From Cyanophora paradoxa (taxonomy: Eukaryota > Glaucocystophyceae > Cyanophorales > Cyanophoraceae), in the NCBI GenBank assembly GCA_004431415.1, contig QPMI01000179.1:1-64000 (forward strand): a DNA stretch of 64,000 bases, written 5' to 3'. This document shows positions 29,990-40,844 of this stretch, piece after piece. The notes beneath the pieces are model-generated. The model saw only the letters and a program-made list of their open reading frames with translations, was not told where the DNA came from and did not search any database. The first letter of the stretch is position 1. Every line of letters starts with the position of its first letter. Made by a program: the position numbers and the translations under genes.

Positions 29990-30600
29990 CCTTGCGTCTG
30001 AAGCCCTGGCAGCGCGCATGCAGGCTACTCGTACACTCTACACTGCCCGAGTCCTGACTGCAATCCGCTCTGACCACTTCCCCGTGATCACCTCGTTCAA
30101 CATCGAGGGCCTTCTCCCCTCGCTAGATAACGACGGGAACGCGGTTCGCCCCAGCGTACGCCCTCAAACCCAGCCCCTTCCCCCCGTTTTCACCTACCTG
30201 GCGCAACCGGCAGAGACGCGCGTCAGGGCAAAGATGCACGTCCAGACCTGGCTGGCCCGATCCTCGCACCAAGTCAACCTCATCCTTCGCCCCACGGAAC
30301 AACAGCGGACGCATCCAAATTACCCTAGGCAGGTCAAGCGGGCAGTCCGCACGCTCATGCACGCCCTCGTGGAAGCAATTAAATACGCGGCCGAGTCGCC
30401 CGACCTCAGTGAGGCCCAGCTCCTCCAATACCGCCAGCGCCGCGACCGGACCCCCAGCATATTCACCCCAGGAGCGAAGGACCAGGACTCCGGCATCCTG
30501 CTTCAGGTCCAGGGATGCCTCTCAGCTTGGGCGCGCCACGCCGACACGTCTGGCCCCCCACCTGCAATAGCCCCTGACAGTGCCGACGGCTCCAGACAGT
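29990..30600 (+). pseudogene. LINE-like fragment: end of an APE endonuclease and linker
   Basis: The plus frame reads LYTARVLTAIRSDHFPVITS. SDHFPV is the last signature of the APE-type endonuclease of non-LTR retrotransposons. About 170 residues of charged linker follow (VRAKMHVQTWLARSSHQVNL, YPRQVKRAVRTLMHALVEAI). The RT domain that should come next is absent; at about 30,590 a roughly 24-bp word (gacagtgccgacggctcc) is doubled and the higher-order repeat begins. Assignment depends on one motif and the linker's look. Confidence 0.45.
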
Positions 30601-31079
30601 GCCGACGGCTCCGTTTGCTCTCCCCCCTCCCCTCACCTACTCTTCCCCTCAGCCCAACCTGGCAGAAAGTGCCCCCCCCCTCTCCCCCCCTCCCCCCCAG
30701 GGCCAAGGACAACTCCGCTTCACGACCTCCCCACCCTCCAGCTCGACCGTGGATAGCTAGGATAGAACAGCAAGACGTCTTCCCTCTATGCCGCAGAGCC
30801 TCAGAGCTAGCCTTGGTGCCCCCCCAGGTCAATGATAACGACGGGGCGGTGGTTGTTGTGTTTAATACGAATATTGCCCGGTTGGGCTTTTGCAAAAAAA
30901 GCTAGTACTCCATGGCCACACCCGGCGAGGTTGCACTGCAATTAAGAAGAGTGCCTGTGCAGTGGGAAAGCAAAGATAAAGCACTTTGCACAGGAAAGGG
31001 AGATTTGCACCGAGAAGCTTGGGGATCGTAAGGAGCGCGAGCTGCTTCCGATTGCGGGCTTGGAGAGCGTGCCATGCGG

Positions 31080-31415
31080 TCAAAATCTTCGTGCAGTTCT
31101 GCCCCCGCCCTCCGGGCCCCCTTGCGGCTGCGGGCGTATACCATTATGGTCACCGGCGCCCTGTATATCTTGTGTCACAGTGTAGTGCGGCCCCCTCCAA
31201 CTTCTACCCTTCATGATTAGTATCCCTTCATGTGTTTCCTGTGCCTCCTTGGCGCCTCCTTCTCCAGCTTTTCTATCTTTAAGATTAAGCAGCAGCTTTT
31301 CATGTGCAGCTTTTGCTTGTAGCCTGTCTAGATCTAGATCTTGAGAGACATGTATCCGATGATCTATGCTTATGCCATGTTTCATTCGACTATGCTCTAT
31401 CTTCATTGCAAACAT
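31080..31415 (-). pseudogene. E2 exon-like piece, coiled coil, copy 1
   Basis: Minus frame RIHVSQDLDLDRLQAKAAHE, then LLLNLKDRKAGEGGAKEAQE: a charged amphipathic helix with a codon-like composition, repeated in each H subunit that keeps it. No known family. Its neighbours on the minus strand (toward higher coordinates) are the E1 pieces, so E1 then E2 may be exons of one gene, in that order. Confidence 0.4.
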
Positions 31416-31658
31416 TTGATTGCCTCAATGGATCTATATCTAGTACTCCATGGCCACACCCGGCGAGGTTGCACCGCAATTAAGAAGAGTGCCTGTGCAG
31501 TGGGTAAGGAAAGATAGAGCACTTTGCACAAGAAAGGGAGATTTGCACCGAGAAGCGTGGGGATCGTAAGGAGCGCGAGCTGCTTCCGATTGCGGGCTTG
31601 GAGAGCGTGCCATGCGGTCGAAATCTTCGTCTGCTCGATGGCCCACAGAGTGTCAAAC

Positions 31659-31901
31659 TTAAGGACGATCTTCAGGAACGTCCCCTCTTTCTATGCGAGC
31701 CAGGAGCCTCGGGTCTTTCTTGCCGTCCTTCTTGATCAGTGCCATGGCTCGCATGCGCACTGCCTTGCGGGGGATGGCTTCTGCGTCAACCAGTTTCCCC
31801 TCTTCCTCCATCGGCTGAATTTCATCCTTGTTCAGGTAAGAGCAAATCTGCAAAGAAGCGCGTATGGGCACAGGCCTCTTCAAGAAGCCAACCGCGAGCA
31901 A
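31659..31901 (-). pseudogene. E1 exon-like piece, copy 1 (shortened)
   Basis: Minus frame NKDEIQPMEEEGKLVDAEAI, MALIKKDGKKDPRLLARIER, DVPED. Lys/Glu-rich, probably helical. In this copy 3 bp near 31,665 differ from the other copies and the frame ends soon after DVPED, so it lacks the continuation FDTLRAIEQTK seen elsewhere. Confidence 0.4.
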
Positions 31902-32399
31902 ACGTCTTCAAGGTTGTTGCTCCAACGAAAGCGCTTCTGAACTCGGTCGTCATTCAAATGGGACCCCCCTGGTCCAAGATCTGGCAAGAATAGTCGGAAA
32001 AGAATAACAGGGATCTTGCATCGTCGGCCAAGAAAGGAAAACGCAACAAGGTTGGTGGAAGGACTCAGTTCTACGCGCTGCGTTTGCGGCACACATAAAA
32101 TTGGCCCGGGGGATACTGGACTGTTTCGACATCGCAGCAGTACCCCTGATAGATATGGCGCCAAAGAAGAACTGGTCACACCCCCACCCCCCCCACCCCC
32201 TGGGCAGCGCCAAGCAAAACTTCTAGGCGACTAGTACTCCCCCTCCCGGCAGTGCCAAGCAAAAAAGCACCAACCCGGCCCCGCCCACCGCCTCGCCAAC
32301 GGTTTGTGAACCATGCGCACGCGTGCTCCGGCTCCCAGTGTCCGCCTGCCCCGACCGCTGTACCCTTTAATTGCCACTGCCTGGGGCGCCCGTCCAGTT

Positions 32400-32716
32400 C
32401 TGCCCCCGCCCTCCGGGCCCCCTTGCGGCTGCGGGTGTATACCATTATGGTCACCAGCGCCCTGTATATCTTGTGTCACAGTGTAGTGCGGCCCCCTCCA
32501 ACTTCTACCCTTCATGATTAGTATCCTTTCATGTGTTTCCTGTGCCTCCTTGGCGCCTCCTTCTCCAGCTTTTCTATCTTTTAGATTAAGCAGCAGCTTT
32601 TCATGTGCAGCTTTTGCTTGTAGCCTGTCTAGATCTAGATCTTGAGAGACATGTATCCGATGATCTATGCTTATGCCATGTTTCATTCGACTATGCTCTA
32701 TCTTCATTGCAAACAT
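32400..32716 (-). pseudogene. E2 exon-like piece, copy 2
   Basis: Same 50-residue coiled-coil core as copy 1, with HERILIMKG in place of HEGILIMKG. Followed on the minus strand by the same Gly/Pro-rich reading of H. Confidence 0.4.
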
Positions 32717-33204
32717 TTGATTGCCTCAATGGATCTATAGCTAGTACTCCATGGCCACACCCGGCGAGGTTGCACCGCAATTAAGAAGAGTGCCTGTGCA
32801 GTGGGTAAGGAAAGATAGAGCACTTTGCACAAGAAAGGGAGATTTGCACCGAGAAGCGTGGGGATCGTAAGGAGCGCGAGCTGCTTCCGATTGCGGGCTT
32901 GGAGAGCGTGCCATGCGGTCGAAATCTTCGTCTGCTCGATGGCCCGCAGAGTGTCGAACATAAGGACGAGATCTTCAGGAACGTCCCTTCTTTCTATGCG
33001 AGCCAGGAGCCTCGGGTCTTTCTTGCCGTCCTTCTTGATCAGCGCCGTGGCTCGCATGCGCACTGCCTTGCGGCGGATGGCTTCTGCGTCAACCAGTTTC
33101 CCCTCTTCCTCCATCGGCTGAATTTCATCCTTGTTCCGGTAAGGGCAAATCTGCAAAGAAGCGCGTACTGGCACAGGCCTCTTCAAGAAGCCAAGCGTGA
33201 GCAA
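32704..33204 (-). pseudogene. E1 exon-like piece, copy 2 (166-codon frame)
   Basis: Longest form of E1. LKRPVPVRASLQICPYRNKD, then the Lys/Glu-rich core (EEEGKLVDAEAIRRKAVRMR, LIKKDGKKDPRLLARIERRD, VPEDLVLMFDTLRAIEQTK) and ALQARNRKQLALLTIPTLLG. The core looks like real coding sequence; the last 50 codons cover the ctagtactcc word shared by all subunits and may be intron or chance. The same length of frame survives in four copies. No family is recognised, and no motif suggests an enzyme. Confidence 0.45.
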
Positions 33205-34144
33205 ACCTCTTCAAGGTTGTTGCTCCAACGAAAGCGCTTCTGAACTCGGTCATCATTCAAATGGGACCCCGCTGGTCCAAGATCTGGCAAGAATAGTCTC
33301 ACAAGAATAACAGGGATCTTGCATCGTCGGCCAAGACGGAAAATGCACCAAGATTTGTCAAAGAACTCAGTTCTACGCGCTGCGGTTGCGGCGCACATTA
33401 AATTGGCCCGGGGGATACTGGACTGTTTCGACATCGCAGCAGTACCCCTGATAGATATGGCGCCAAAGAAGAACTGGTCACACCCCCACCCCCCCCCCTG
33501 GGCAGCGCCAAGCAAAACTTCTAGGCGACTAGTACTCCCCCTCCCGGCAGCGCCAAGCAAAAAAGCACCAACCCGGCCCCGCCCACCGCCTCGCCAACGG
33601 TTTGTGAACCATGCGCACGCGTGCTCCGGCTCCCAGTGTCCGCCTGCCCCGACCGCCATACCCTTTAATTGCCACTGCCCGGGGTGCCCATCCAGTTCTG
33701 CCCCCGCCCTCCGGGCCCCCTTGCGGCTGCAGGTGTATACCATTATGGTCACCGGCGCCCTGTATATCTTGTGTCACAGTGTAGCGCGGCCCCCTCCAAC
33801 TTCAACCCTTCATGATTAGTATCCCTTCGTGTGTTTCCTGTGCCTCCTTGGCGCCTCCTTCTCCAGCTTTTCTATCTTTTAAATTAAGCAGCAGCTTTTC
33901 ATGTGCAGCTTTTGCTTGTAGCCTGTCTAGATCTAGATCTTGAGAGACATGTATCCGATGATCTATGCTTATGCCATGTTTCGCCGAAGCTGGACCAGCC
34001 CCTCCCCGCCGCCCCCACTGCGCTCCCGCGGGCGCATGTAATCCTTGTTGCCCCCGGCTCCACCAAGCAGAAGCAGCGCTGGGGGTCAGGCCCCCCCGTC
34101 CTTGCCAAACGCCTCGACGCTACGCCCTCCTCCCTGGCGTCCCC

Positions 34145-34403
34145 ATGGAGGAGGCCCTTAAGGAGGTCGCTGCCACGGCCTCATGCTCCCGCAAGGGCAA
34201 GGCCGAGGAGACCGCGGCGGAAGGCGCCGCCCCCGCCCCCCCCCGACCCCGCCCCCGCCCCCACCGCGACGAATGCCACGGCGAACGCCGGCGCGGCGGC
34301 CCAGCTCCTCGCGCTCCTCCAGCGCGACCCCTCGGCCATCGCCTGCCACCCCTCGCTCCAGGTGATCGTGGCGTCCATTGAGGACGACGAGGTGGCGGCG
34401 TAG
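34145..34403 (+). pseudogene. N1, 3' end of a nuclear-type protein gene, copy 1 (broken)
   Basis: ATG 34145 reads MEEALKEVAATASCSRKGKA and then loses the frame in the long C run at about 34,232-34,245. The other frame after the run ends properly (LLALLQRDPSAIACHPSLQV, IVASIEDDEVAA, TAG at 34401). The basic word is SRKGKAEE, where copy 2 has SRKRKAEE. About 150 bp of 3' flank are shared by both copies. Confidence 0.45.
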
Positions 34404-35008
34404 AGTCCCGGTTCCCTTCGGACGCTTAGTCTAGTGCGGAATTAGGCAGCCAGCCTCAGTGCTGAAACTAGGCAGCTGGCGGCGGCACTCGGGCTGTGGC
34501 AGCTAGCTATATTTCCTCCGAGACCCCCTTCCCCCCTTTCTATCCTCGTTTGCTCTCCCCCCTCCCCTCACCTACTCTTCCCCTCAGCCCAACCTGGCAG
34601 AAAGTGCCCCCCCTCTCCCCCCTCCCCCCAGGGCCAAGGACAACTCCGCTTCACGACCTCCCCACCCTCCAGCTCGACCGTGGATAGCTAGGATAGAACA
34701 GCAAGACGTCTTCCCTCTATGCCGCAGAGCCTCAGAGCTAGCCTTGGTGCCCCCAGGTCAATGATAACGACGGGGCGGTGGTTGTTGTGTTTAATACGAA
34801 TATTGCCCGGTTGGGCTTTTGCAAAAAAAGCTAGTACTCCATGGCCACACCCGGCGAGGTTGCACTGCAATTAAGAAGAGTGCCTGTGCAGTGGGAAAGC
34901 AAAGATAAAGCACTTTGCACAGGAAAGGGAGATTTGCACCGAGAAGCTTGGGGATCGTAAGGAGCGCGAGCTGCTTCCGATTGCGGGCTTGGAGAGCGTG
35001 CCATGCGG

Positions 35009-35344
35009 TCAAAATCTTCGTGCAGTTCCGCCCCCGCCCTCCGGGCCCCCTTGCGGCTGCGGGTGTATACCATTATGGTCACCGGCGCCCTGTATATCTT
35101 GTGTCACAGTGTAGTGCGGCCCCTTCCAACTTCTACCCTTCATGATTAGTATCCCTTCATGTGTTTCCTGTGCCTCCTTGGCGCCTCCTTCTCCAGCTTT
35201 TCTATCTTTTAGATTAAGCAGCAGCTTTTCATGTGCAGCTTTTGCTTGTAGCCTGTCTAGATCTAGATCTTGAGAGACATGTATCCGATGATCTATGCTT
35301 ATGCCATGTTTCATTCGACTATGCTCTATCTTCATTGCAAACAT
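35009..35344 (-). pseudogene. E2 exon-like piece, copy 3
   Basis: As copy 1 (first short subunit of H copy 2); differs by single residues (SWKGPHY for SWRGPHY). Confidence 0.4.
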
Positions 35345-35832
35345 TTGATTGCCTCAATGGATCTATAGCTAGTACTCCATGGCCACACCCGGCGAGGTTG
35401 CACCGCAATTAAGAAGAGTGCCTGTGCAGTGGGTAAGGAAAGATAGAGCACTTTGCACAGGAAAGGGAGATTTGCACCGAGAAGCGTGGGGATCGTAAGG
35501 AGCGCGAGCTGCTTCCGATTGCGGGCTTGGAGAGCGTGCCATGCGGTCGAAATCTTCGTCTGGTCGATGGCCCGCAGAGTGTCGAACTTAAGGACGAGAT
35601 CTTCAGGAACGTCCCTTCTTTCTATGCGAGCCAGGAGCCTCGGGTCTTTCTTGCCGTCCTTCTTGATCAGTGCCGTGGCTCTCATGCGCACTGCCTTGAG
35701 GCGGATGGCTTCTGCGTCAACCAGTTTCCCCTCTTCCTCCATCGGCTGAATTTCATCCTTGTTCCGGTAAGGGCAAATCTGCAAAGAAGCGCGTACTGGC
35801 ACAGGCCTCTTCAAGAAGCCAAGCGTGAGCAA
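35332..35832 (-). pseudogene. E1 exon-like piece, copy 3 (166 codons)
   Basis: Equivalent to the copy at 32704-33204. Differences are few and mostly keep charge or hydrophobicity: AIRLKAVRMR for AIRRKAVRMR, VLKFDTLRAIDQTK for VLMFDTLRAIEQTK. Confidence 0.45.
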
Positions 35833-36427
35833 ACCTCTTCAAGGTTGTTGCTCCAACGAAAGCGCTTCTGAACTCGGTCATCATTCAAATGGGACCCCGC
35901 TGGTCCAAGATCTGGCAAGAATAGTCTCACAAGAATAACAGGGATCTTGCATCGTCGGCCAAGACGGAAAATGCACCAAGATTTGTTGAAGGACTCAGTT
36001 CTACGCGCTGCGGTTGCGGCGCACATTAAATTGGCCCGGGGGATACTGGACTGTTTCGACATCGCAGCAGTACCCCTGATAGATATGGCGCCAAAGAAGA
36101 ACTGGTCACACCCCCACCCCCCCCTGGGCAGCGCCAAGCAAAACTTCTAGGCGACTAGTGCTCCCCCTCCCGGCAGCACCAAGCAAAAAAGCACCAACCC
36201 GGCCCCGCCCACCGCCTCGCCAACAGTTTGTGAACCATGCGCACGCGTGCTCCGGCTCCCAGTGTTCGCCTGCCCCGACCGCCGTACCCTTTAATTGCCA
36301 CTGCCCGGGGCGCCCGTCCAGTTCTGCCCCCGCCCTCCGGGCCCCCTTGCGGCTGCAGGTGTATACCATTATGGTCACCGGCGCCCTGTATATCTTGTGT
36401 CACAGTGTAGCGCGGCCCCCTCCAACT

Positions 36428-36640
36428 TCAACCCTTCATGATTAGTATCCCTTCGTGTGTTTCCTGTGCCTCCTTGGCGCCTCCTTCTCCAGCTTTTCTA
36501 TCTTTTAAATTAAGCAGCAGCTTTTCATGTGCAGCTTTTGCTTGTAGCCTGTCTAGATCTAGATCTTGAGAGACATGTATCCGATGATCTATGCTTATGC
36601 CATGTTTCATTCGACTATGCTCTATCTTCATTGCAAACAT
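36428..36640 (-). pseudogene. E2 exon-like piece, copy 4
   Basis: Coiled-coil core intact; the downstream reading is cut by a stop after ILIMKG. Another copy of the core continues at 37,745-37,905 in the next subunit, fused to the start of the N1 region. A similar copy lies near 33,800-33,960. Confidence 0.4.
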
Positions 36641-36664
36641 TTGATTGCCTCAATGGATCTATAG

Positions 36665-37129
36665 CTAGTACTCCATGGCCACACCCGGCGAGGTTGCACC
36701 GCAATTAAGAAGAGTGCCTGTGCAGTGGGTAAGGAAAGATAGAGCACTTTGCACAGGAAAGGGAGATTTGCACCGAGAAGCGTGGGGATCGTAAGGAGCG
36801 TGAGCTGCTTCCGATTGCGGGCTTGGAGAGCGTGCCATGCGGTCAAAATCTTTGTCTGCTTGATGGCCCCGCAGAGTGTCGAACATAAGGACGAGATCTT
36901 CAGGAACGTCCCTTCTTTCTATGCGAGCCAGGAGCCTCGGGTCTTTCTTGCCGTCCTTCTTGATCAGCGCCATGGCTTGCATGTGCGCTGCCTTGCGGCG
37001 GATGGCTTCTGCGTCAACCAGTTTCCCCTCTTCCTCCATCTGCTGAATTTCATCCTTGTTCAGGTAAGAGCAAATCTGCAAAGAAGCGTCTATGGGCACA
37101 GGCCTCTTCAAGAAGCCAAGCGCGAGCAA
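36665..37129 (-). pseudogene. E1 exon-like piece, copy 4 (frameshifted)
   Basis: NKDEIQQMEEEGKLVDAEAI, MALIKKDGKKDPRLLARIER, DVPEDLVLMFDTLRG, then one extra base (cccgcag for cccgcag without the additional c near 36,868) sends it out of frame: HQADKDFDRM instead of AIEQTKISTA. Confidence 0.45.
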
Positions 37130-38069
37130 ACCTCTTCAAGGTTGTTGCTCCAACGAAAGCGCTTCTGAACTCGGTCGTCATTCAAATGGGACCCCGCTGG
37201 TCCAATATCTGGCAAGAATAGTCTCACAAGAATAACAGGGATCTTGCATCGTCGGCCAAGACGGAAAATGCACCAAGATTTGTTGAAGGACTCAGTTCTA
37301 CGCGCTGCGGTTGCGGCGCACATTAAATTGGCCCGGGGGACACTGGACTGTTTCGACATCGCAGCAGTACCCCTGATAGATATGGCGCCAAAGAAGAACT
37401 GGTCACACCCCACCCCCCCCCCTGGGCAGCGCCAAGCAAAACTTTGAGGGGACTAGTACTCCCCCTCCCGGCAGCGCCAAGCAAAAAAGCACCAACCTGG
37501 CCCCGCCCACCGCCTCGCCAATGGTTTGTTGAACCATGCGCACGCGTGCTCCGGCTCCCAGTGTCCGCCTGCCCCGACCGCCGTACCCTTAAATTGCCAC
37601 TGCCCAGAGCGGCCGTGCAGTTCCACCCCCGCCCTCCGGGCCCCCTTGCGGCTGCAGGTGTATACCATTATGGTCACCGGCGCCCTGTATATCTTGTGTC
37701 ACAGTGTAGCGCGGCCCCCTCCAACTTCTACCCTTCATGATTAGTATCCCTTCGTGTGTTTCCTGTGCCTCCTTGGCGCCTCCTTCTCCAGCTTTTCTAT
37801 CTTTTAGATTAAGCAGCAGCTTTTCATGTGCAGCTTTTGCTTGTAGCCTGTCTAGATCTAGATCTTGAGAGACATGTATCCGATGATCTATGCTTATGCC
37901 ATGTTTCGCCGAAGCTGGACCAGCCCCTCCCCGCCGCCCCCACTGTGCTCCCACGGGCGCATGTAATCCTTGTTGCCCCCGGCTCCACCAAGCAGAAGCA
38001 GCGCTGGGGGTCAGGCCCCCCCGTCCTTGCCAGACGCCTCGACGCTACGCCCTCCTCCCTGGCGTCCCC

Positions 38070-38336
38070 ATGGAGGAGGCCCTTAAGGAGGTCGCTGCCA
38101 CGGCCTTGTGCTCCCGCAAGCGCAAGGCCGAGGAGACCGCGGCGGAAGGCGCTGCCCCCGCCCCCGCCACCCCCCCCGCCCCCGCCCCTGCCCCCGCCGC
38201 GACGAATGCCACGGCAAACGCCGGCGCGGCGGCCCAGCTCCTCGCGCTCCTCCAGCGCGACCCCTCGGCCATCGCCTGCCACCCCTCGCTCCAGGTGATC
38301 GTGGCGTCCATTGAGGACGACGCGGCGGCGGCGTAG
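38070..38336 (+). CDS. N1, 3' end of a nuclear-type protein gene, copy 2 (open)
   Basis: From ATG 38070: MEEALKEVAATALCSRKRKA, an Ala/Pro-rich low-complexity stretch, and a helical end AAAQLLALLQRDPSAIACHP, SLQVIVASIEDDAAAA, stop 38334-38336 (88 codons). SRKRKAEE resembles a monopartite nuclear localisation signal. The frame is open further upstream to 37890 but that part is not convincing. Family unknown. The two copies differ in the C run, which decides whether the frame stays open, so a sequencing slip in either is possible. Confidence 0.45.
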   Translation: MEEALKEVAATALCSRKRKAEETAAEGAAPAPATPPAPAPAPAATNATANAGAAAQLLALLQRDPSAIACHPSLQVIVASIEDDAAAA

Positions 38337-39177
38337 AGTCCCGGTTCCCTTCGGACGCTTAGTCTAGTGCGGAATTAGGCAGCCAGCCTCAGTGCTGAAA
38401 CTAGGCAGCTGGCGGCGGCACTCGGGCTGTGGCAGCTAGCTATATTTCCTCCGAGACCCCCTTCCCCCCTTTCTATCCTCGTTTGCTCTCCCCCCTCCCC
38501 TCACCTACTCTTCCCCTCAGCCCAACCTGGCAGAAAGTGCCCCCCCCCTCTCCCCCCCTCCCCCCAGGGCCAAGGACAACTCCGCTTCACGACCTCCCCA
38601 CGCTCCAGCTCGACCGTGGATAGCTAGGATAGAACAGCAAGACGTCTTCCCTCTATGCCGCAGAGCCTCAGAGCTAGCCTTGGTGCCCCCCCAGGTCAAT
38701 GATAACGACGGGGCGGTGGTTGTTGTGTTTAATACGAATATTGCCCGGTTGGGCTTTTGCAAAAAAAGCTAGTACTCCATGGCCACACCCGGCGAGGTTG
38801 CACTGCAATTAAGAAGAGTGCCTGTGCAGTGGGAAAGCAAAGATAAAGCACTTTGCACAGGAAAGGGAGATTTGCACCGAGAAGCTTGGGGATCGTAAGG
38901 AGCGCGAGCTGCTTCCGATTGCGGGCTTGGAGAGCGTGCCATGCGGTCAAAATCTTCGTGCAGTTCCGCCCCCGCCCTCCGGTCCCCCTTGCGGCTGCAG
39001 GTGTATACCATTATGGTCACCGGCGCCCTGTATATCTTGTGTCACGGTGTAGCGCGGCCCCCTCCAACTTCAACCCTTCATGATAAGTATCCCTTCATGT
39101 TTAGATTTAGATCTTGAGAGACATGTATCCGATGATCTATGCTTTTGCAATGTTTCGTTCGATGCTATGCTCTATCT

Positions 39178-39678
39178 TCATTGCAAACATTTGATTGCCT
39201 CAATGGATCTATAGCTAGTACTCCATGGCCACACCCGGCGAGGTTGCACCGCAATTAAGAAGAGTGCCTGTGCAGTGCGTAAGGAAAGATAGAGCACTTT
39301 GCACAGGAAAGGGAGATTTGCACCGAGAAGCGTGGGGATCGTAAGGTGCGCGAGCTGCTTCCGAGTGCGGGCTTGGAGAGCGCGCCATGCTGTCGAAATC
39401 TTCGTCTGCTCTATGGCCCGCAGAGTGTCAAACTTGAGGACGAGATCTTCAGGAACCTCCCTTCTTTCTATGCGAGCCAGGAGCCCCGGGTCATTCTTGC
39501 CGTCCTTCTTGATCAGCGTCATGGCTTGCATGTGCGCTGCCTTGCGGCGGATGGCTTCTGCGTCAACCAGTTTCCCCTCTTCCTCCATCTGCTGAATTTC
39601 ATCCTTGTTCAGGTAAGAGCAAATCTGCAAAGAAGCGTCTATGGGCGCAGGCCTCTTCAAGAAGCCAAGCGCGAGCAA
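39178..39678 (-). pseudogene. E1 exon-like piece, copy 5 (166 codons)
   Basis: Frame kept, with more changes than the copies in H1 and H2: MTLIKKDGKNDPGLLARIER, REVPEDLVLKFDTLRAIEQT, RALQARTRKQLAHLTIPTLL. The adjoining E2 piece is deleted in this subunit, so if E1 and E2 were exons of one gene this copy could not make the same product. Confidence 0.45.
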
Positions 39679-40343
39679 ACCTCTTCAAGGTTGTTGCTCC
39701 AACGAAAGCGCTTCTGAACTCGGTCGTCATTCAAATGGGACCCTGCTGGTCCAAGATCTTGCAAGAATAGTCGGACAAGAATAACAGGGATCTTGCATCG
39801 TTGGCCAAGACGGAAAACGCACCAAGGTTGGTCGAAGGACTCAGTTCTACGCGCTGCGGTTGCGGCGCACATAAAATTGGCCCGGGGGACACTGGACCGT
39901 TTCGACATCGCAGCAGTACCCCTGATAGATATGGCGCCAAAGAAGAACTGGTCACCCCCCCCCCCCCCTGGCAGCGCCAAGCAAAACTTGGAGGCGACTA
40001 GTACTCCCCCTCCCGGCAGCGCCAAGCAAAAAAGCACCAACCCGGCCCCGCCCGCCGCCTTGCCAACGGTTTGTGAACCATGCACATGCGTGTACCCTTT
40101 TATTGCCACTGCCCGGGGCGCCCGTGCAGTTCTGCCCCCGCCCTCCGGGCCCCCTTGCGGCTGCGGGTGTATACCATTATGGTCACCGGCGCCCTGTATA
40201 TCTTGTGTCACAGTGTAGTGCAGCCCCCTCCAACTTCAACCCTTCATGATAAGTATCCCTTCATGTCTAGATCTAGATCTTGAGAGACATGTATCCGATG
40301 ATCTATGCATATGCCATGTTTCGTTCGATGCTATGCTCTATCT

Positions 40344-40844
40344 TCATTGCAAACATTTGATTGCCTCAATGGATCTATAGCTAGTACTCCATGGCCACAC
40401 CCGGCGAGGTTGCACCGCAATTAAGAAGAGTGCCTGTGCAATGGGTAAGGAAAGATAGAGCACTTTACACAGGAAAGGGAGATTTGCACCGAGAAGCGTG
40501 GGGATCGTAAGGTGCGCGAGCTGCTTCCGAGTGCGGGCTTGGAGAGCGCGCCATGCGGTCAAAATCTTTGTCTGCTTGATGGCCCGCAGAGTGTCGAACT
40601 TAAGGACGAGATCTTCAGGAACGTCCCTTCTTTCTATGCGAGCCAGGAGCCCCGGGTCTTTCTTGCCATCCTTCTTGATCAGCGCCATGGCTTGCATGTG
40701 CGCTGCCTTGCGGCGGATGGCTTCTGCGTCAACCAGTTTCCCCTCTTCCTCCATCTGCTGAATTTCATCCTTGTTCAGGTAAGGGCGAATCTGCAAAGAA
40801 GCGCGTACTGGCACAGGCCTCTTCAAGAAGCCAAGCGTGAGCAA
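40344..40844 (-). pseudogene. E1 exon-like piece, copy 6 (166 codons)
   Basis: Frame kept; LQIRPYLNKDEIQQMEEEGK, AAHMQAMALIKKDGKKDPGL. A seventh stub of E1 (the FDTLRAI end only) lies at about 41,760-41,841 and is cut by the LTR. Confidence 0.45.

Larger units (their letters stand above)
30614..34548 (+). repeat. Higher-order repeat H, copy 1 (3.935 kb)
   Basis: Starts at tttgctctcccccctcccc. Inside, the word ctagtactccatggccacac recurs at 30902, 31440 and 32741, dividing it into subunits of 538, 1301 and about 2,090 bp that share most of their sequence. Contains minus-strand exon-like pieces (E1, E2) and at its end a plus-strand gene 3' end (N1). Long C runs near 32,185 and 34,235 vary between copies. 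Confidence 0.95.
34549..38481 (+). repeat. Higher-order repeat H, copy 2 (3.933 kb)
   Basis: Same order and almost the same subunit lengths as copy 1: ctagtactcc words at 34831, 35369 and 36665 (538, 1296 and 2104 bp). By eye it is very similar to copy 1 throughout, differing by scattered substitutions and C-run lengths. Confidence 0.95.

Noticed and set aside
29688-30905. A single 405-codon protein
   Set aside because: The middle resembles a LINE endonuclease end and linker, while the last 100 codons lie in repeat H and recur without the rest. It is a chance fusion.
32899-33243. Plus-strand frame of 114 codons opposite E1, with a donor-like AG|GTAAG in some copies
   Set aside because: The minus frame has the more protein-like, charged helical composition, and its changes between copies are conservative. 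The plus frame is probably its shadow, though this is not certain.
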